Of a stretch of DNA of 64,000 bases, positions 43,743-52,673 are shown piece after piece (positions within the stretch are counted from its first letter, which is position 1; every line of letters begins with the position of its first letter). The notes below the pieces were generated by a model. That model did no database searches, was not told where the DNA came from, and was given only the letters and a program-made list of their open reading frames with translations. This DNA is from Janthinobacterium sp. UMAB-56. GTDB lineage: Bacteria > Pseudomonadota > Gammaproteobacteria > Burkholderiales > Burkholderiaceae_D. The position numbers were made by a program, and so were the translations under genes. Location of the stretch: NCBI RefSeq assembly GCF_900095265.1, contig NZ_LT607652.1, forward strand, positions 1 to 64,000, in the 5' to 3' direction.

Positions 43743-46397
43743 ATGCGCACAGACAGCCCTCAGACGATTTACCGCAAAGATTACACGCCGCCCAGCTTTC
43801 TGGTTGACAGCGTCGAACTTGGTTTCGATCTTGATCCCGCCCGCACAGTGGTGGCGAGCAGGATCAGTATGCGCCACAACCCGGCCAGCAGCAGCCGCAG
43901 CATCGAATTGCACGGCGAGCACATCGAACTGGTGCAGGTGCGCCTGAATGGCAAGCTGCTGAAACCGTCACAGTACAAGCTGACGGCCAGCATGCTGACC
44001 ATCCCCAAGGCCCCGGACGAGGTGCTGCTCGATATCGAAACCGTGCTGGCGCCGCAAGACAACACCTCGCTGTCCGGCCTGTACGTATCGAACCATAATT
44101 TCTTCACACAGTGTGAGGCCGAGGGCTTCCGCCGCATCACCTTCTTCCCGGACCGCCCGGACGTGATGGCCAAATACACGGTCATGCTGCGCGCCGACAA
44201 GGACAAATATCCGGTGCTGCTATCGAACGGCAACCTGATCGAAGAGGGCGACCTTGATGACGGCCGCCATTACGCCAAGTGGGAAGACCCGTTCAAGAAA
44301 CCATCCTACCTGTTCGCCCTGGTGGCGGCGCGCCTGGTGTGCCAGGAAGAACGCTACACCCTGAAGTCCGGCCGAGAAGTGCTGCTGCAGGTGTGGGTGG
44401 AAGACGGCAACCTGGATAAAACCGACTACGCCATGCAGTCGCTGAAAAACTCGATTCGCTGGGACGAGGAGCGCTTCGGCCTGGAACTGGACCTGGACCG
44501 CTTCATGATCGTCGCCGTGGGCGATTTCAACATGGGCGCCATGGAAAACAAGGGTTTGAACATCTTCAATACCAAGTATGTGCTGGCCAACTCGCGCGTG
44601 GCTACCGACGTCGATTACGCGGGCATCGAAGCGGTGGTGGGTCATGAATACTTCCATAACTGGACCGGCAACCGCGTCACGTGCCGCGACTGGTTCCAGC
44701 TGTCGCTGAAGGAAGGCTTAACGGTCTTCCGCGACCAGGAATTCTCGGCCGACATGATCGGCACGGACACGGGCCGCGCCGTCACGCGCATCGACCAGGT
44801 GCGCACCCTGCGCCAGGCGCAGTTCCCCGAAGACGCCGGGCCGATGGCGCATCCCGTGCGCCCCGATTCTTTCGTCGAGATCAATAACTTTTATACGGTC
44901 ACGATTTACGAAAAAGGCGCCGAAGTGGTGCGTATGTATCAGACCCTGGTGGGCCGCGACGGTTTCCGCAAGGGCATGGACCTGTACTTCGAGCGCCATG
45001 ATGGCCAGGCCGTGCAGTGCGACGACTTCCGCGCCGCCATGGCGGATGCGAATGACCGCGACTTCACCCAGTTCGAGCGCTGGTACAGCCAGGTCGGCAC
45101 GCCCATCGTCACCGCTTCCACGCGCTATGACGCCGCCAGCCAGACGTTCGAGCTGACCTTGGCGCAAAGCTGCCCCGCCACGCCGGGCCAGCCGAAAAAA
45201 CTGCCGTTCCACATCCCCGTCACCGTCGGCTTGCTGGCGGCCGACGGCAGCGACCTGCCGTTGCATGTGGATGGCGTGGCAGCCAACGGCGCCACCAGCG
45301 TCGTGCTGGAACTGACGCAAGCCTCGCAGACTTTCCGCTTCACGCAGGTGGCGGAATTGCCCGTGCCTTCGCTGCTGCGCGACTTTTCCGCACCCGTGGT
45401 GCTGGAGTATGACTACAGCGACGCCGAACTGCTGCACCTGTTCCGTCACGACAGCGACCCCGTCAACCGCTGGGAAGCGGGTCAGCGCCTGGCCATGGAG
45501 CGCCTGCTGAAACTGACCGGCGCCGTCGCCGCCGGCGAAGCGCTGGCGCTGGACGACACCTTCATCGAAGCGCAGCGCGCCCTGCTGGCCGACGACACGC
45601 TCGATCCAGCCTTCCGCGAACTGGCCCTGATCCTGCCATCGGAAACCATCATTGCCGAGCGCATGGCGCAAGTCGATCCGCAAGCAATCCATGCGGCGCG
45701 CCAGTTCATGCGCCGCACGCTTGCTGCAGCTTTGAAACCTGAATTGCTGGCGCAGTACCACGCCAACCAGACGCCAGGCGACTACAGCCCCGACGCCCTG
45801 TCGGCCGGCAAGCGCGCCTTGAAAAACCTGGCCCTGTCCTATTTGCTGATTGCGCCAGACGCGCAAGCAATGACGCTGGCGCAGCAGCAGTTCGACAGCG
45901 CTGGCAACATGACGGACCGCGCGGCCGCCCTGGGCGCCCTGATACATTCGGGTTCCGCGCAACATGCGCAGGCGGCACTGGCCGGTTTTTATAGCGACTT
46001 CGAAAACGAAGCGCTGGTGGTCGACAAGTGGTTCGCCATGCAGGCGGCCGCGCCAGCGACCGATGTGCAGGCCGTGCGCCAGTTGATGACGCACCCGGCG
46101 TTCACCTTGAAAAATCCGAACCGCGCGCGCAGCCTGATCTTCAATTTCACCAACGCCAATCCATCGCAGTTCCACGCGGCAGACGGCAGCGGCTACGCCT
46201 TCTGGGCCGAGCAAGTCATCGCGCTCGACGCCCTGAACCCGCAGGTGGCGGCCCGCCTGGCACGCTCCATGGACCGCTGGCGCCGATACGTGCCCGCGCT
46301 GCAAGGCCTGATGCGCGACGCGCTGGAAAAAGTCGCCGGCCAGGCCAGCCTGTCGAATGACGTGATGGAAGTGGTCAGCAAGGCTTTAGCGAACTAG
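43743..46397 (+). CDS. pepN: Aminopeptidase N
   Basis: 884-residue M1-family zinc aminopeptidase. The substrate N-terminus is recognised by GAMEN ([11 protein letters not shown], near residue 265). The zinc-binding HExxH-x18-E is [20 protein letters not shown], beginning near residue 301, with the third ligand Glu in [13 protein letters not shown]. The C-terminal helical domain (DUF3458/Ig-like part) is complete. It cleaves neutral and basic N-terminal residues from peptides in the cytoplasm. The ATG at 43743 starts [17 protein letters not shown]. It is 34 bases upstream of fbp, so the two are likely co-transcribed. Confidence 0.97.
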   Translation: MRTDSPQTIYRKDYTPPSFLVDSVELGFDLDPARTVVASRISMRHNPASSSRSIELHGEHIELVQVRLNGKLLKPSQYKLTASMLTIPKAPDEVLLDIETVLAPQDNTSLSGLYVSNHNFFTQCEAEGFRRITFFPDRPDVMAKYTVMLRADKDKYPVLLSNGNLIEEGDLDDGRHYAKWEDPFKKPSYLFALVAARLVCQEERYTLKSGREVLLQVWVEDGNLDKTDYAMQSLKNSIRWDEERFGLELDLDRFMIVAVGDFNMGAMENKGLNIFNTKYVLANSRVATDVDYAGIEAVVGHEYFHNWTGNRVTCRDWFQLSLKEGLTVFRDQEFSADMIGTDTGRAVTRIDQVRTLRQAQFPEDAGPMAHPVRPDSFVEINNFYTVTIYEKGAEVVRMYQTLVGRDGFRKGMDLYFERHDGQAVQCDDFRAAMADANDRDFTQFERWYSQVGTPIVTASTRYDAASQTFELTLAQSCPATPGQPKKLPFHIPVTVGLLAADGSDLPLHVDGVAANGATSVVLELTQASQTFRFTQVAELPVPSLLRDFSAPVVLEYDYSDAELLHLFRHDSDPVNRWEAGQRLAMERLLKLTGAVAAGEALALDDTFIEAQRALLADDTLDPAFRELALILPSETIIAERMAQVDPQAIHAARQFMRRTLAAALKPELLAQYHANQTPGDYSPDALSAGKRALKNLALSYLLIAPDAQAMTLAQQQFDSAGNMTDRAAALGALIHSGSAQHAQAALAGFYSDFENEALVVDKWFAMQAAAPATDVQAVRQLMTHPAFTLKNPNRARSLIFNFTNANPSQFHAADGSGYAFWAEQVIALDALNPQVAARLARSMDRWRRYVPALQGLMRDALEKVAGQASLSNDVMEVVSKALAN

Positions 46398-46431
46398 CAC
46401 GGCAAATCATCACCAAAACAAAAGGGAATTC

Positions 46432-47433
46432 ATGAAACGCATCAGTCTTACGCAATACCTGGTTGAAGAGCAGCGCTCGAACAACAGCATTCCGGCCGAA
46501 CTGCGCCTGCTGATCGAAGTCGTTGCGCGCGCCTGTAAAACCATCAGCCACGCCGTCGGCAAGGGCGCACTCGGTGAAGTGCTGGGCACGGCCGACACGG
46601 AAAACGTGCAGGGCGAAGTACAGAAAAAACTCGACATCATCTCCAATGAGATCCTGCTCGAAGCGAACGAATGGGGCGGCCACCTGGCGGCCATGGCGTC
46701 GGAAGAGATGGAGTCGATCCACCCGATCCCGAACCGCTATCCGAAGGGCGAATACATGCTGCTGTTCGACCCGCTGGATGGCTCGTCTAACATCGACGTC
46801 AACGTTTCCATCGGCACCATTTTCTCCGTGCTGAAAGCGCCGGAAGGCATGGGGCAGCCGACCGAGCAGGACTTCATGCAGGCGGGCAGCAAGCAAGTGG
46901 CGGCCGGCTACGCCGTGTACGGCCCGCAAACCATGCTGGTGCTGACCTTCGGCAATGGCGTGAACTGCTTCACCCTGGACCGCGAAATGGGTTCGTGGGT
47001 CCTCACGCAAAGCAATATGCAGATTCCGCCGACGACCAAGGAATTCGCCATCAATATGTCGAACGCGCGCCACTGGCATCCGCCCGTGAAGCGCTATGTC
47101 GACGAATTGCTGGCCGGCGACACGGGTCCGCGCGGCAGCAACTTCAACATGCGCTGGATCGCCTCGATGGTGGCCGACGTGCACCGCATCCTGAACCGCG
47201 GCGGCATCTTCATGTACCCGGCCGACCTGCGCGACACCTCGATGCCGGGCAAGCTGCGCCTGATGTACGAAGCGAACCCGATGGCCTTCATCGTTGAACA
47301 GGCCGGTGGCGCGGCCACCGACGGCCAGCAGCGCATCATGGACATCGCCCCGCACAAACTGCACCAGCGCGTGCCCGTCTTCCTCGGCTCGAAAGACGAA
47401 GTAGCCCGCGTCACGTCCTACCACGCGGAGTAA
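46432..47433 (+). CDS. fbp: Fructose-1,6-bisphosphatase, class I
   Basis: 333-residue enzyme of gluconeogenesis that removes the 1-phosphate of fructose-1,6-bisphosphate. Class I motifs are present: [17 protein letters not shown] and the metal-binding [26 protein letters not shown], then [34 protein letters not shown] split across residues 218-255, and [25 protein letters not shown] near the end. AAAGGGAA lies 4-11 bases before the start. It forms a pair with pepN. Confidence 0.97.
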   Translation: MKRISLTQYLVEEQRSNNSIPAELRLLIEVVARACKTISHAVGKGALGEVLGTADTENVQGEVQKKLDIISNEILLEANEWGGHLAAMASEEMESIHPIPNRYPKGEYMLLFDPLDGSSNIDVNVSIGTIFSVLKAPEGMGQPTEQDFMQAGSKQVAAGYAVYGPQTMLVLTFGNGVNCFTLDREMGSWVLTQSNMQIPPTTKEFAINMSNARHWHPPVKRYVDELLAGDTGPRGSNFNMRWIASMVADVHRILNRGGIFMYPADLRDTSMPGKLRLMYEANPMAFIVEQAGGAATDGQQRIMDIAPHKLHQRVPVFLGSKDEVARVTSYHAE

Positions 47434-47548
47434 ACGGCGCACTTTTGCATGATTTTCAGCGGCCTGCAGCCGGGCCGCTAAAAAAATGCAAAAAAGTTCG
47501 CGTTGACACTAGCAAATTTTGTGCATTGTTTGTAGAATGTGGGTCTTC

Positions 47549-47624
47549 GCCGTTGTAGCTCAGTTGGTAGAGCAGCACATTCGTAATGTGAAGGTCGCCA
47601 GTTCGATTCCGGCCAACGGCACCA
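47549..47624 (+). tRNA. tRNA-Thr (anticodon CGT)
   Basis: A 76-base cloverleaf including encoded CCA. Acceptor arms GCCGTTG and CAACGGC pair perfectly. The D-arm is GCTC...GAGC, the anticodon loop TTCGTAA gives anticodon CGT (47582-47584), and the T-loop TTCGATT is standard. It decodes ACG. A TAGAAT -10-like box lies at 47533-47538. A decayed integrase follows 100-400 bases downstream, so the tRNA 3' end is likely an old integration site. Confidence 0.96.
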
Positions 47625-47719
47625 AGTATTCGCAGTAAAATCAAAGGGTTACACGCTTCGGCTTGTAGCCCTTTGTCGTTTCAGCTTGTAGCTCGCTTTC
47701 AGCAGGGCCGATGTAGGCT

Positions 47720-48007
47720 TTGCGGGGAGGGGGATTCAATCGCATACGCTGCGCAGAAGAGATGGTTACTACCAATTCGACAAGGAGCGCGCGAGTGCGC
47801 GAAAGCTCGGGTAAAGAGAAGCCGCGCCATGACATTCTTCAACGCGACATGCTGCAGCTATGGTACGGCGCGGTGTGCAAGAGGGGAAATCTGCTCATTG
47901 CCGTCTATCTGCAAGTTCTGCTGCTTACCGGTGCCAGATTTGAAGAGCTCGCTGCACTGAAGTGGGCAGACGTGAATTTTCAGTGGTGCAGCATCCTGGA
48001 TAGCTAA
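47720..48007 (+). pseudogene. Tyrosine-integrase fragment next to tRNA-Thr
   Basis: An open frame whose second half reads RDMLQLWYGAVCKRGNLLI followed by AVYLQVLLLTGARFEELAAL and KWADVNFQW. That is the start of the catalytic domain of a phage-type tyrosine recombinase around its first catalytic Arg (TGAR-x-E-E). It stops after CSILDS, so the rest of the catalytic domain (H-x-x-R, Tyr) is missing. Its position just downstream of tRNA-Thr fits the site-specific integrase of an element that inserted there and later decayed. Confidence 0.8.
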
Positions 48008-48012
48008 GTCCC

Positions 48013-48129
48013 GTCAATCACTGGCGAGAGGCGGCCAAAGCGATTAAAGAAGCCCTCATCGAGGCGCGGCATAGACACGAGATGGTTCGCGTGCAGTTCC
48101 AGTTGGCGTCATTGGGCGGCATGACCTAG
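48013..48129 (+). pseudogene. Possible further integrated-element fragment
   Basis: A 38-residue coding-like stretch (VNHWREAAKAIKEALIEARH then EMVRVQFQLASLGGMT, stop at 48129) with no start codon. It follows the integrase fragment and looks like the C-terminal end of another gene from the same element. I cannot name it; it may be chance. Confidence 0.35.
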
Positions 48130-48517
48130 CCGCGCAGTAAAAGTTGAGGGCCATGTTTGCCAAGAGAAAATTGCGCCGAATTTCTGTTACATTATGAGTC
48201 TGAAGAAGCGTTTGCGAGTCTTGAGTTAAATAAGCGCTTAAGTGTCAATTTTTAACGATCTACAATCGCTACCGGAGATTGCCACATAATCTACCGTATA
48301 AGTGACATGTGCCGCCGGCAAACTGGTCGTCGGCATTTTTGCCGCGTTAGCGTCTGCGCCGGCGAGAGGACTTAGTGGAGGGAGGCCATTCAAGAGGACG
48401 TCGGCCAAGTTGCGAATGGCAGGGCGTCCCTGGGCAAACATGCCGGCAATTCGTCGGTAAATTGCTTGAGGGCCCTCCATGCAGCCCAACACTTTGCCGA
48501 CCGCCGGAGGTAGCTCA
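48130..48517. other. Gap without confident gene
   Basis: Nearly 390 bases between the element debris and the BLUF gene. A minus-strand frame ending at 48238 (GMFAQGRPAIRNLADVLLNG) has some coding character but no sensible start outside the BLUF gene, so I do not call it. The right end carries the ribosome-binding site GGAGG of the BLUF gene. Confidence 0.45.
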
Positions 48518-48925
48518 ATGATTCGACTTCTATATCTCAGCAGTGCCGTCCCCTTAATATCAGATAAGCAAGTGCAGGACATCCTGCTTTCCTCGCGTCG
48601 AAATAATTCGGCCAACTGTATCACTGGTATTCTAATCCACGGTGGCGGACTGTTCATGCAAGTTTTAGAAGGGCCGGAACAGGAGGTGCTACGGAAGTAT
48701 GTGAAGATTCTGGATGATCCCAGACACAGCGGCGCACAGATTCTGTATATTTCGCCAGCGACTAATCGGATTTTTGAGAAATGGTCGATGGGGGGTATCG
48801 AGAGCGATCCATTGCAATTTCAATATATATCCAAATTGCGCGCTCGCCGTCTAGAGGCCATCGATGTAAATACGTTCACGGATACGATGCGCGAGTTTGC
48901 AAAGAGGCTGAGAGACGCGAAGTAG
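48518..48925 (+). CDS. Stand-alone BLUF photoreceptor 1
   Basis: 135-residue blue-light sensor using FAD. The flavin-switch residues align by spacing with AppA: Tyr6 (LLYLSS), Asn30 (RRNNSANCITG), Gln48 (LFMQVLEG), Trp89 and Met91 (KWSMGG). All are conserved, so it should be photoactive. A short C-terminal helix follows the domain and no output domain is attached, so it must signal by protein contact. The ATG at 48518 has GGAGG 8 bases upstream. It converges on the cyclic-di-GMP gene at 49069, with 143 bases between and no clear terminator. It is AT-richer than the core genes around. Confidence 0.93.
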   Translation: MIRLLYLSSAVPLISDKQVQDILLSSRRNNSANCITGILIHGGGLFMQVLEGPEQEVLRKYVKILDDPRHSGAQILYISPATNRIFEKWSMGGIESDPLQFQYISKLRARRLEAIDVNTFTDTMREFAKRLRDAK

Positions 48926-49068
48926 GGTTTGACCAGAAAACCCTGCTTGTGGCGGCCGTTGGTCAATGCCCAGGAGTAAGCTGGATACTCAGCATCTCAG
49001 CTTTGATTAGCAGCACCTCAGGCGCAAGCGAACATCTGGCAGGTGGCCTATATGCAGTACTTCTTACG

Positions 49069-50817
49069 CTAAGCCATTTTACTTAACCATTCCTCAATTG
49101 CCTCTCCGGTGAGAGGTCGGCTATATAGATACCCCTGGCCCTTGTCGCATCCCTGCGCGTAAACCACCGCTGCTTGCTGTGCAGTCTCTATTCCCTCCGC
49201 GACTGTATTCATGCCTAAGCTACGCGCAACTTTCACAGTTGCTTCTATTAAAACTTCATGATGGCGGCTGGTACCGGCTAAGGTAACAAATGAACGGTCA
49301 ATCTTGACGGTATCGACGGGCAATAGGTGCAGGCTCGATAAGGAGGAATAACCGGTTCCAAAATCATCCAGGGCGAGCTTGACCCCAAGCTCTTTCAGAC
49401 GGAGTAACTGTTCTTGGATGTCTTTTCCCTGAGCCGCCAAACTTTCGGTAATCTCCAACTGCAATTTATCTGGCTCCATTCCGCTGGCTGCGAGAATGGC
49501 ATTAACCTTGCAGCACAAATCTTCTTGGCTGAGCTGCGCACGTGATAAATTTACTGCAAGTAGCCGGGGTGCTCGCGTTCCCAATCGCTGCTCCCAGCGC
49601 ACAAAATCGCGGCATGCCATTTCCAACACTTTTTCACCGATTGCTCCGATCAGGCCACAGTCCTCGGCGATGCCGATGAACTCCACGGGACCGACTACCC
49701 CTCGTACCGGATGTTGCCACCTTACCAAGGCTTCGACGCCTGCAACCGGATCAAACTTCCCGCCAGCCAAGAGCCCTACCACAGGCTGATATAAATTATA
49801 TAATTCTCCTCGCTCTATTGCATATCGGAGATCTGTTTCCATGCCTCCGCGCAACAACGCATCCTCGCGCATCTGCGGTCTAAATACCTCAAAACGATTC
49901 CCTCCTCCGGCCTTGGCGACGGCCATGGCAATCGCAGCGTCGCGAAGCAGATCATCAGCTTCATACGCTTCAGAGTCTAGTATCCTTACACCTGCGCTGA
50001 ACGTACACGTGAGCTCATGATTCCCTATACGGTATGGTTCGCTCAGGCGGTCAAGCAATCGCGCAGCAATACGTGATGCAACGCTACGATCAGCAAGTCC
50101 ATCCAATATCACTGCGAACTCGTCGCCTCCCACTCTTGTTGTCAGCTCAGCCGAAGTACGCTTTACAGGTGGCCGGCTACTCGATCTTACTGTCGTGCGC
50201 AGGCGTTCCGCCACAAGAACAATGACCTGATCTCCGACCTCATTGCCCAGGGTGTCATTGATCTGCTTAAAACGATCAAAGTTGATGAACAGCACAGCGC
50301 AATCATCGCCGCTGGGGGCACGTGTGCGCTGTGTCATCGTATGTAACAATTCGAGTGCGCCCGCGCGATTAGGCAACTGTGTCAACGCATCCAGCTTTGC
50401 TGCACTCGCGAGACGACTAGCCAGTAGGCGTTGCTCTCGTACTACCTCATGAGTAGCGTCCAGTAATATTGCCATTAAGCGATTGCCATCAACTTTAAGT
50501 AGGCCTAGTGACAATACTGCGGGACTGTCAGGATGATGTCGTTGATTCTCATTTACCGCGACCCTCATACCCTCGCAGATCAGTCCTTGCTCAGGTTTGA
50601 AGTTAGTGCACAGGCGCTGCAGATCCGGTGCATACGGCTGTAGTACCTGAAAAAAATTGACAAGATCCCCATCCTGAGAAAGCGGCATTAACAATTGTGA
50701 GGCCATAGGGTTGAGCATCTCTATGCTGCCGTCTACTTGCAGCTGTATGAGCGCAACAGGAGCACGGTACAAAAACTGTATTAAAGCCTCATAGGCACTG
50801 TCACTTTCACCGCTCAT
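49069..50817 (-). CDS. PAS-GGDEF-EAL cyclic-di-GMP enzyme
   Basis: 582 residues, no membrane segment. The N-terminal PAS domain (about 8-125) closely resembles the first PAS of the next gene. The GGDEF domain has an intact VGGDEFAVIL (230-234) but no RxxD inhibitory site. The EAL domain has EAL at 362-364 (GVEALVRWQHP), ITES, DDFGTGYSS (484 on), VKIDRSF and AEGIET, so all metal and catalytic residues appear present. It should hydrolyse c-di-GMP and could also make it. AGGAG lies 6 bases before the ATG, and its first 11 bases overlap the upstream cyclase gene. It is last in the PYP operon. Confidence 0.95.
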   Translation of the reverse strand: MSGESDSAYEALIQFLYRAPVALIQLQVDGSIEMLNPMASQLLMPLSQDGDLVNFFQVLQPYAPDLQRLCTNFKPEQGLICEGMRVAVNENQRHHPDSPAVLSLGLLKVDGNRLMAILLDATHEVVREQRLLASRLASAAKLDALTQLPNRAGALELLHTMTQRTRAPSGDDCAVLFINFDRFKQINDTLGNEVGDQVIVLVAERLRTTVRSSSRPPVKRTSAELTTRVGGDEFAVILDGLADRSVASRIAARLLDRLSEPYRIGNHELTCTFSAGVRILDSEAYEADDLLRDAAIAMAVAKAGGGNRFEVFRPQMREDALLRGGMETDLRYAIERGELYNLYQPVVGLLAGGKFDPVAGVEALVRWQHPVRGVVGPVEFIGIAEDCGLIGAIGEKVLEMACRDFVRWEQRLGTRAPRLLAVNLSRAQLSQEDLCCKVNAILAASGMEPDKLQLEITESLAAQGKDIQEQLLRLKELGVKLALDDFGTGYSSLSSLHLLPVDTVKIDRSFVTLAGTSRHHEVLIEATVKVARSLGMNTVAEGIETAQQAAVVYAQGCDKGQGYLYSRPLTGEAIEEWLSKMA

Positions 50818-52168
50818 GGCCTACTCCTATATGTTTCGTAGGAAAATCAGCTGCATCACTGTCCAAGAATGCGACTTGGTTTCGACCTCGGCGTTTCGCT
50901 GCATACAGGGCTTGGTCGGCGCGCTTCATCAGTCCGTCGAATCCCGTCAGGCTGTCGTCCATTGCCGCAACGCCTATGCTAATAGTGTATGCGATGACAT
51001 GCTGTTCATATATGGCGGGAATGAGTTGTACTTGTGCCCTTAGACGCTCCGCCACCGCCATTGCATCGGTCAGATCCACAGAGGGCAAAATCACCGCAAA
51101 TTCTTCGCCTCCGATGCGCGCCAGTACGTCAACCTGTCGACATACGCTCTTCATCGTGGCAGCCAGATGGCACAGCACTGCATCGCCTGCCGGGTGACCG
51201 TATTGGTCGTTGATCGCCTTGAAATGGTCGGCATCGAGCATGATCAACGACACAGGCCGCAATGCGTTTTTGCGGCGCAGTATCTCCAGATCTGCAGCGT
51301 CGAAAAAAGCGCGGCGGTTTGACAGGCCGGTGAGGTGGTCGCAATAAGCCGCCTTGCGAAGATTCTCGCTGGCATCACGCTTATCTGAAATGTCCCGAAT
51401 GATCATGCAATAGGCAGCTTCTTCATCGTTCATCTGAATGGGCTGAGAGCTCTCATCGATACGGATGGGCAGTGGCGAGATCATTGCGCTACCCCAGAAT
51501 TCTCGGCCGTCGGCGCGTAGCCGCGCTCCCTCATCCAAGGCCCAGCCGTTCTCGTCTGCCTCCCGCAAACGGTCCAGTTGCTGTTCTGGGGTGGTCGCCT
51601 CGGAGGGGTAAAAAATTGCATATGGCTGCCCCTTGATGCTCGGTGTATGGCCGGTGACCCGTCCAATGCTTTCATTCCAGGACTCGATGCGACCTCGCTT
51701 GTCTAAGCTAACCAACGCGTAGTCGGCAATATTAGTCATGATCGCGTTAAGCCAAGCATCCGTCGTGCGCAGCTGTCGTTCGCGCCTGTCCTGCAGGGTG
51801 ATATCGTTCAGTACCGCCATCAGCCGCTCCGCATCCAGCTTCAGCATACTCAACGATAGCACCTGCGGGCCGCTAGCCGCGCCATCCGCGTGCAGGTAAA
51901 GCCGGGTTGCGTCGCAGATTTGGCCATAGTTTGCACAAAACTGACTGCACTGCAGTTGCAGGTCGGGTGCAACCGGCGCGAGAGCATCGAACAGATTGGT
52001 CAGCTCGCCGTCTCGGCTCAGCGGCATCAGCAGTTGGGCCGAAAGCGGATTGAGCATGATGATGGTACCGTCCGACGAGATTTGAACCAGGCCTACCGGC
52101 GCCATGTACAGAAACTGAAGCAATGCTTCGTATTCCTGAGACTCCTCAGAATGGATGAGGCTGCTCAT
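50807..52168 (-). CDS. PAS-PAS-GGDEF diguanylate cyclase
   Basis: 453 residues, soluble. PAS1 (about 12-125; YEALLQFLYMAPVGLVQIS, then MLNPLSAQLLMPLSRDGEL) is related to the PAS of the following gene. PAS2 spans about 136-262 (ESWNESIGRVTGHTP through EFWGSAMISPLP). The GGDEF domain has active-site IGGEEFAVIL (353-357) and an RxxD product-inhibition site (RQVD, 344-347), so it should be an active, feedback-inhibited cyclase. The ATG at 52168 overlaps the PYP stop by 4 bases (ATGA), which argues for stoichiometric coupling with PYP. A longer open frame to 52342 only overlaps the PYP gene. Confidence 0.95.
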   Translation of the reverse strand: MSSLIHSEESQEYEALLQFLYMAPVGLVQISSDGTIIMLNPLSAQLLMPLSRDGELTNLFDALAPVAPDLQLQCSQFCANYGQICDATRLYLHADGAASGPQVLSLSMLKLDAERLMAVLNDITLQDRRERQLRTTDAWLNAIMTNIADYALVSLDKRGRIESWNESIGRVTGHTPSIKGQPYAIFYPSEATTPEQQLDRLREADENGWALDEGARLRADGREFWGSAMISPLPIRIDESSQPIQMNDEEAAYCMIIRDISDKRDASENLRKAAYCDHLTGLSNRRAFFDAADLEILRRKNALRPVSLIMLDADHFKAINDQYGHPAGDAVLCHLAATMKSVCRQVDVLARIGGEEFAVILPSVDLTDAMAVAERLRAQVQLIPAIYEQHVIAYTISIGVAAMDDSLTGFDGLMKRADQALYAAKRRGRNQVAFLDSDAADFPTKHIGVGHER

Positions 52169-52554
52169 AAGCGGTGCACCAGGACGTAGGATAGATCGGC
52201 CGCTGGATCCGACAGCAAACGCAGCTTGACCCTTGTGGGACGCATGCGCAGTGTCAGCACATAGTTGATCGTGTCGTCCAGGGCTTGCCCGCTTTCGTGC
52301 GCGTCCACGAACCGTTGCGCGACGAGGAAATTGTTCATGCACGGCGCGATCACCATGAACAGGTCCTGCAGCAGCACGCGCTCCACGCTGAGTCCGGCCG
52401 CCTTCGATTCAAAGGTGTTATAGCGCTGAACCCGACCGTCCTTTCCGAAGCCGATGACACCGAAGCCGAGCGCATTCAGCGCAACTTCATCCATCGTTTC
52501 CAGCAGCATGGTGATGCCAGGCTGGTCAAACTGTAATTCTTCATGCATGTTCAT
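52165..52554 (-). CDS. pyp: Photoactive yellow protein
   Basis: 129 residues, against 125 for Halorhodospira PYP. The PAS-type blue-light sensor binds p-coumarate by a thioester. Aligned with the classic protein: Tyr42 and Glu46 correspond to Tyr45 and Glu49 (RYNTFESKAAG), chromophore Cys69 to Cys72 (VIAPCMNN), Met100 to Met104, and MTPTKVKV to MRPTRVKL. Thr50 is Ala53 and the Arg52 gate is Leu55, which may shift colour and recovery rate. The start at 52554 has AGGAG upstream and gives the family length; a longer frame to 52626 is less likely. It lies between the ligase that activates its chromophore and a diguanylate cyclase. Confidence 0.93.
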   Translation of the reverse strand: MNMHEELQFDQPGITMLLETMDEVALNALGFGVIGFGKDGRVQRYNTFESKAAGLSVERVLLQDLFMVIAPCMNNFLVAQRFVDAHESGQALDDTINYVLTLRMRPTRVKLRLLSDPAADLSYVLVHRL

Positions 52555-52673
52555 TGTTGCCAACTCCTGTACGGATCGCAAGAGGATCTCTGTTATCGTG
52601 TTCATCAAGCTGTATGGTGTCTCCAAACCTCACCCAGCAGCGCGTCCATACAAGCGTGGCTTGTCCATCCATA

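Noticed and set aside
44718-46304. 528-residue minus-strand ORF inside pepN
   Set aside because: Shadow of pepN; no recognisable domain and antisense-type composition.
47458-47481. GC-rich hairpin after fbp
   Set aside because: Followed by A rather than T on the coding strand, so it does not look like an fbp terminator.
48238-48657. Minus-strand ORF left of BLUF 1
   Set aside because: Its first half overlaps the BLUF gene antisense and the remainder has no start or known domain.
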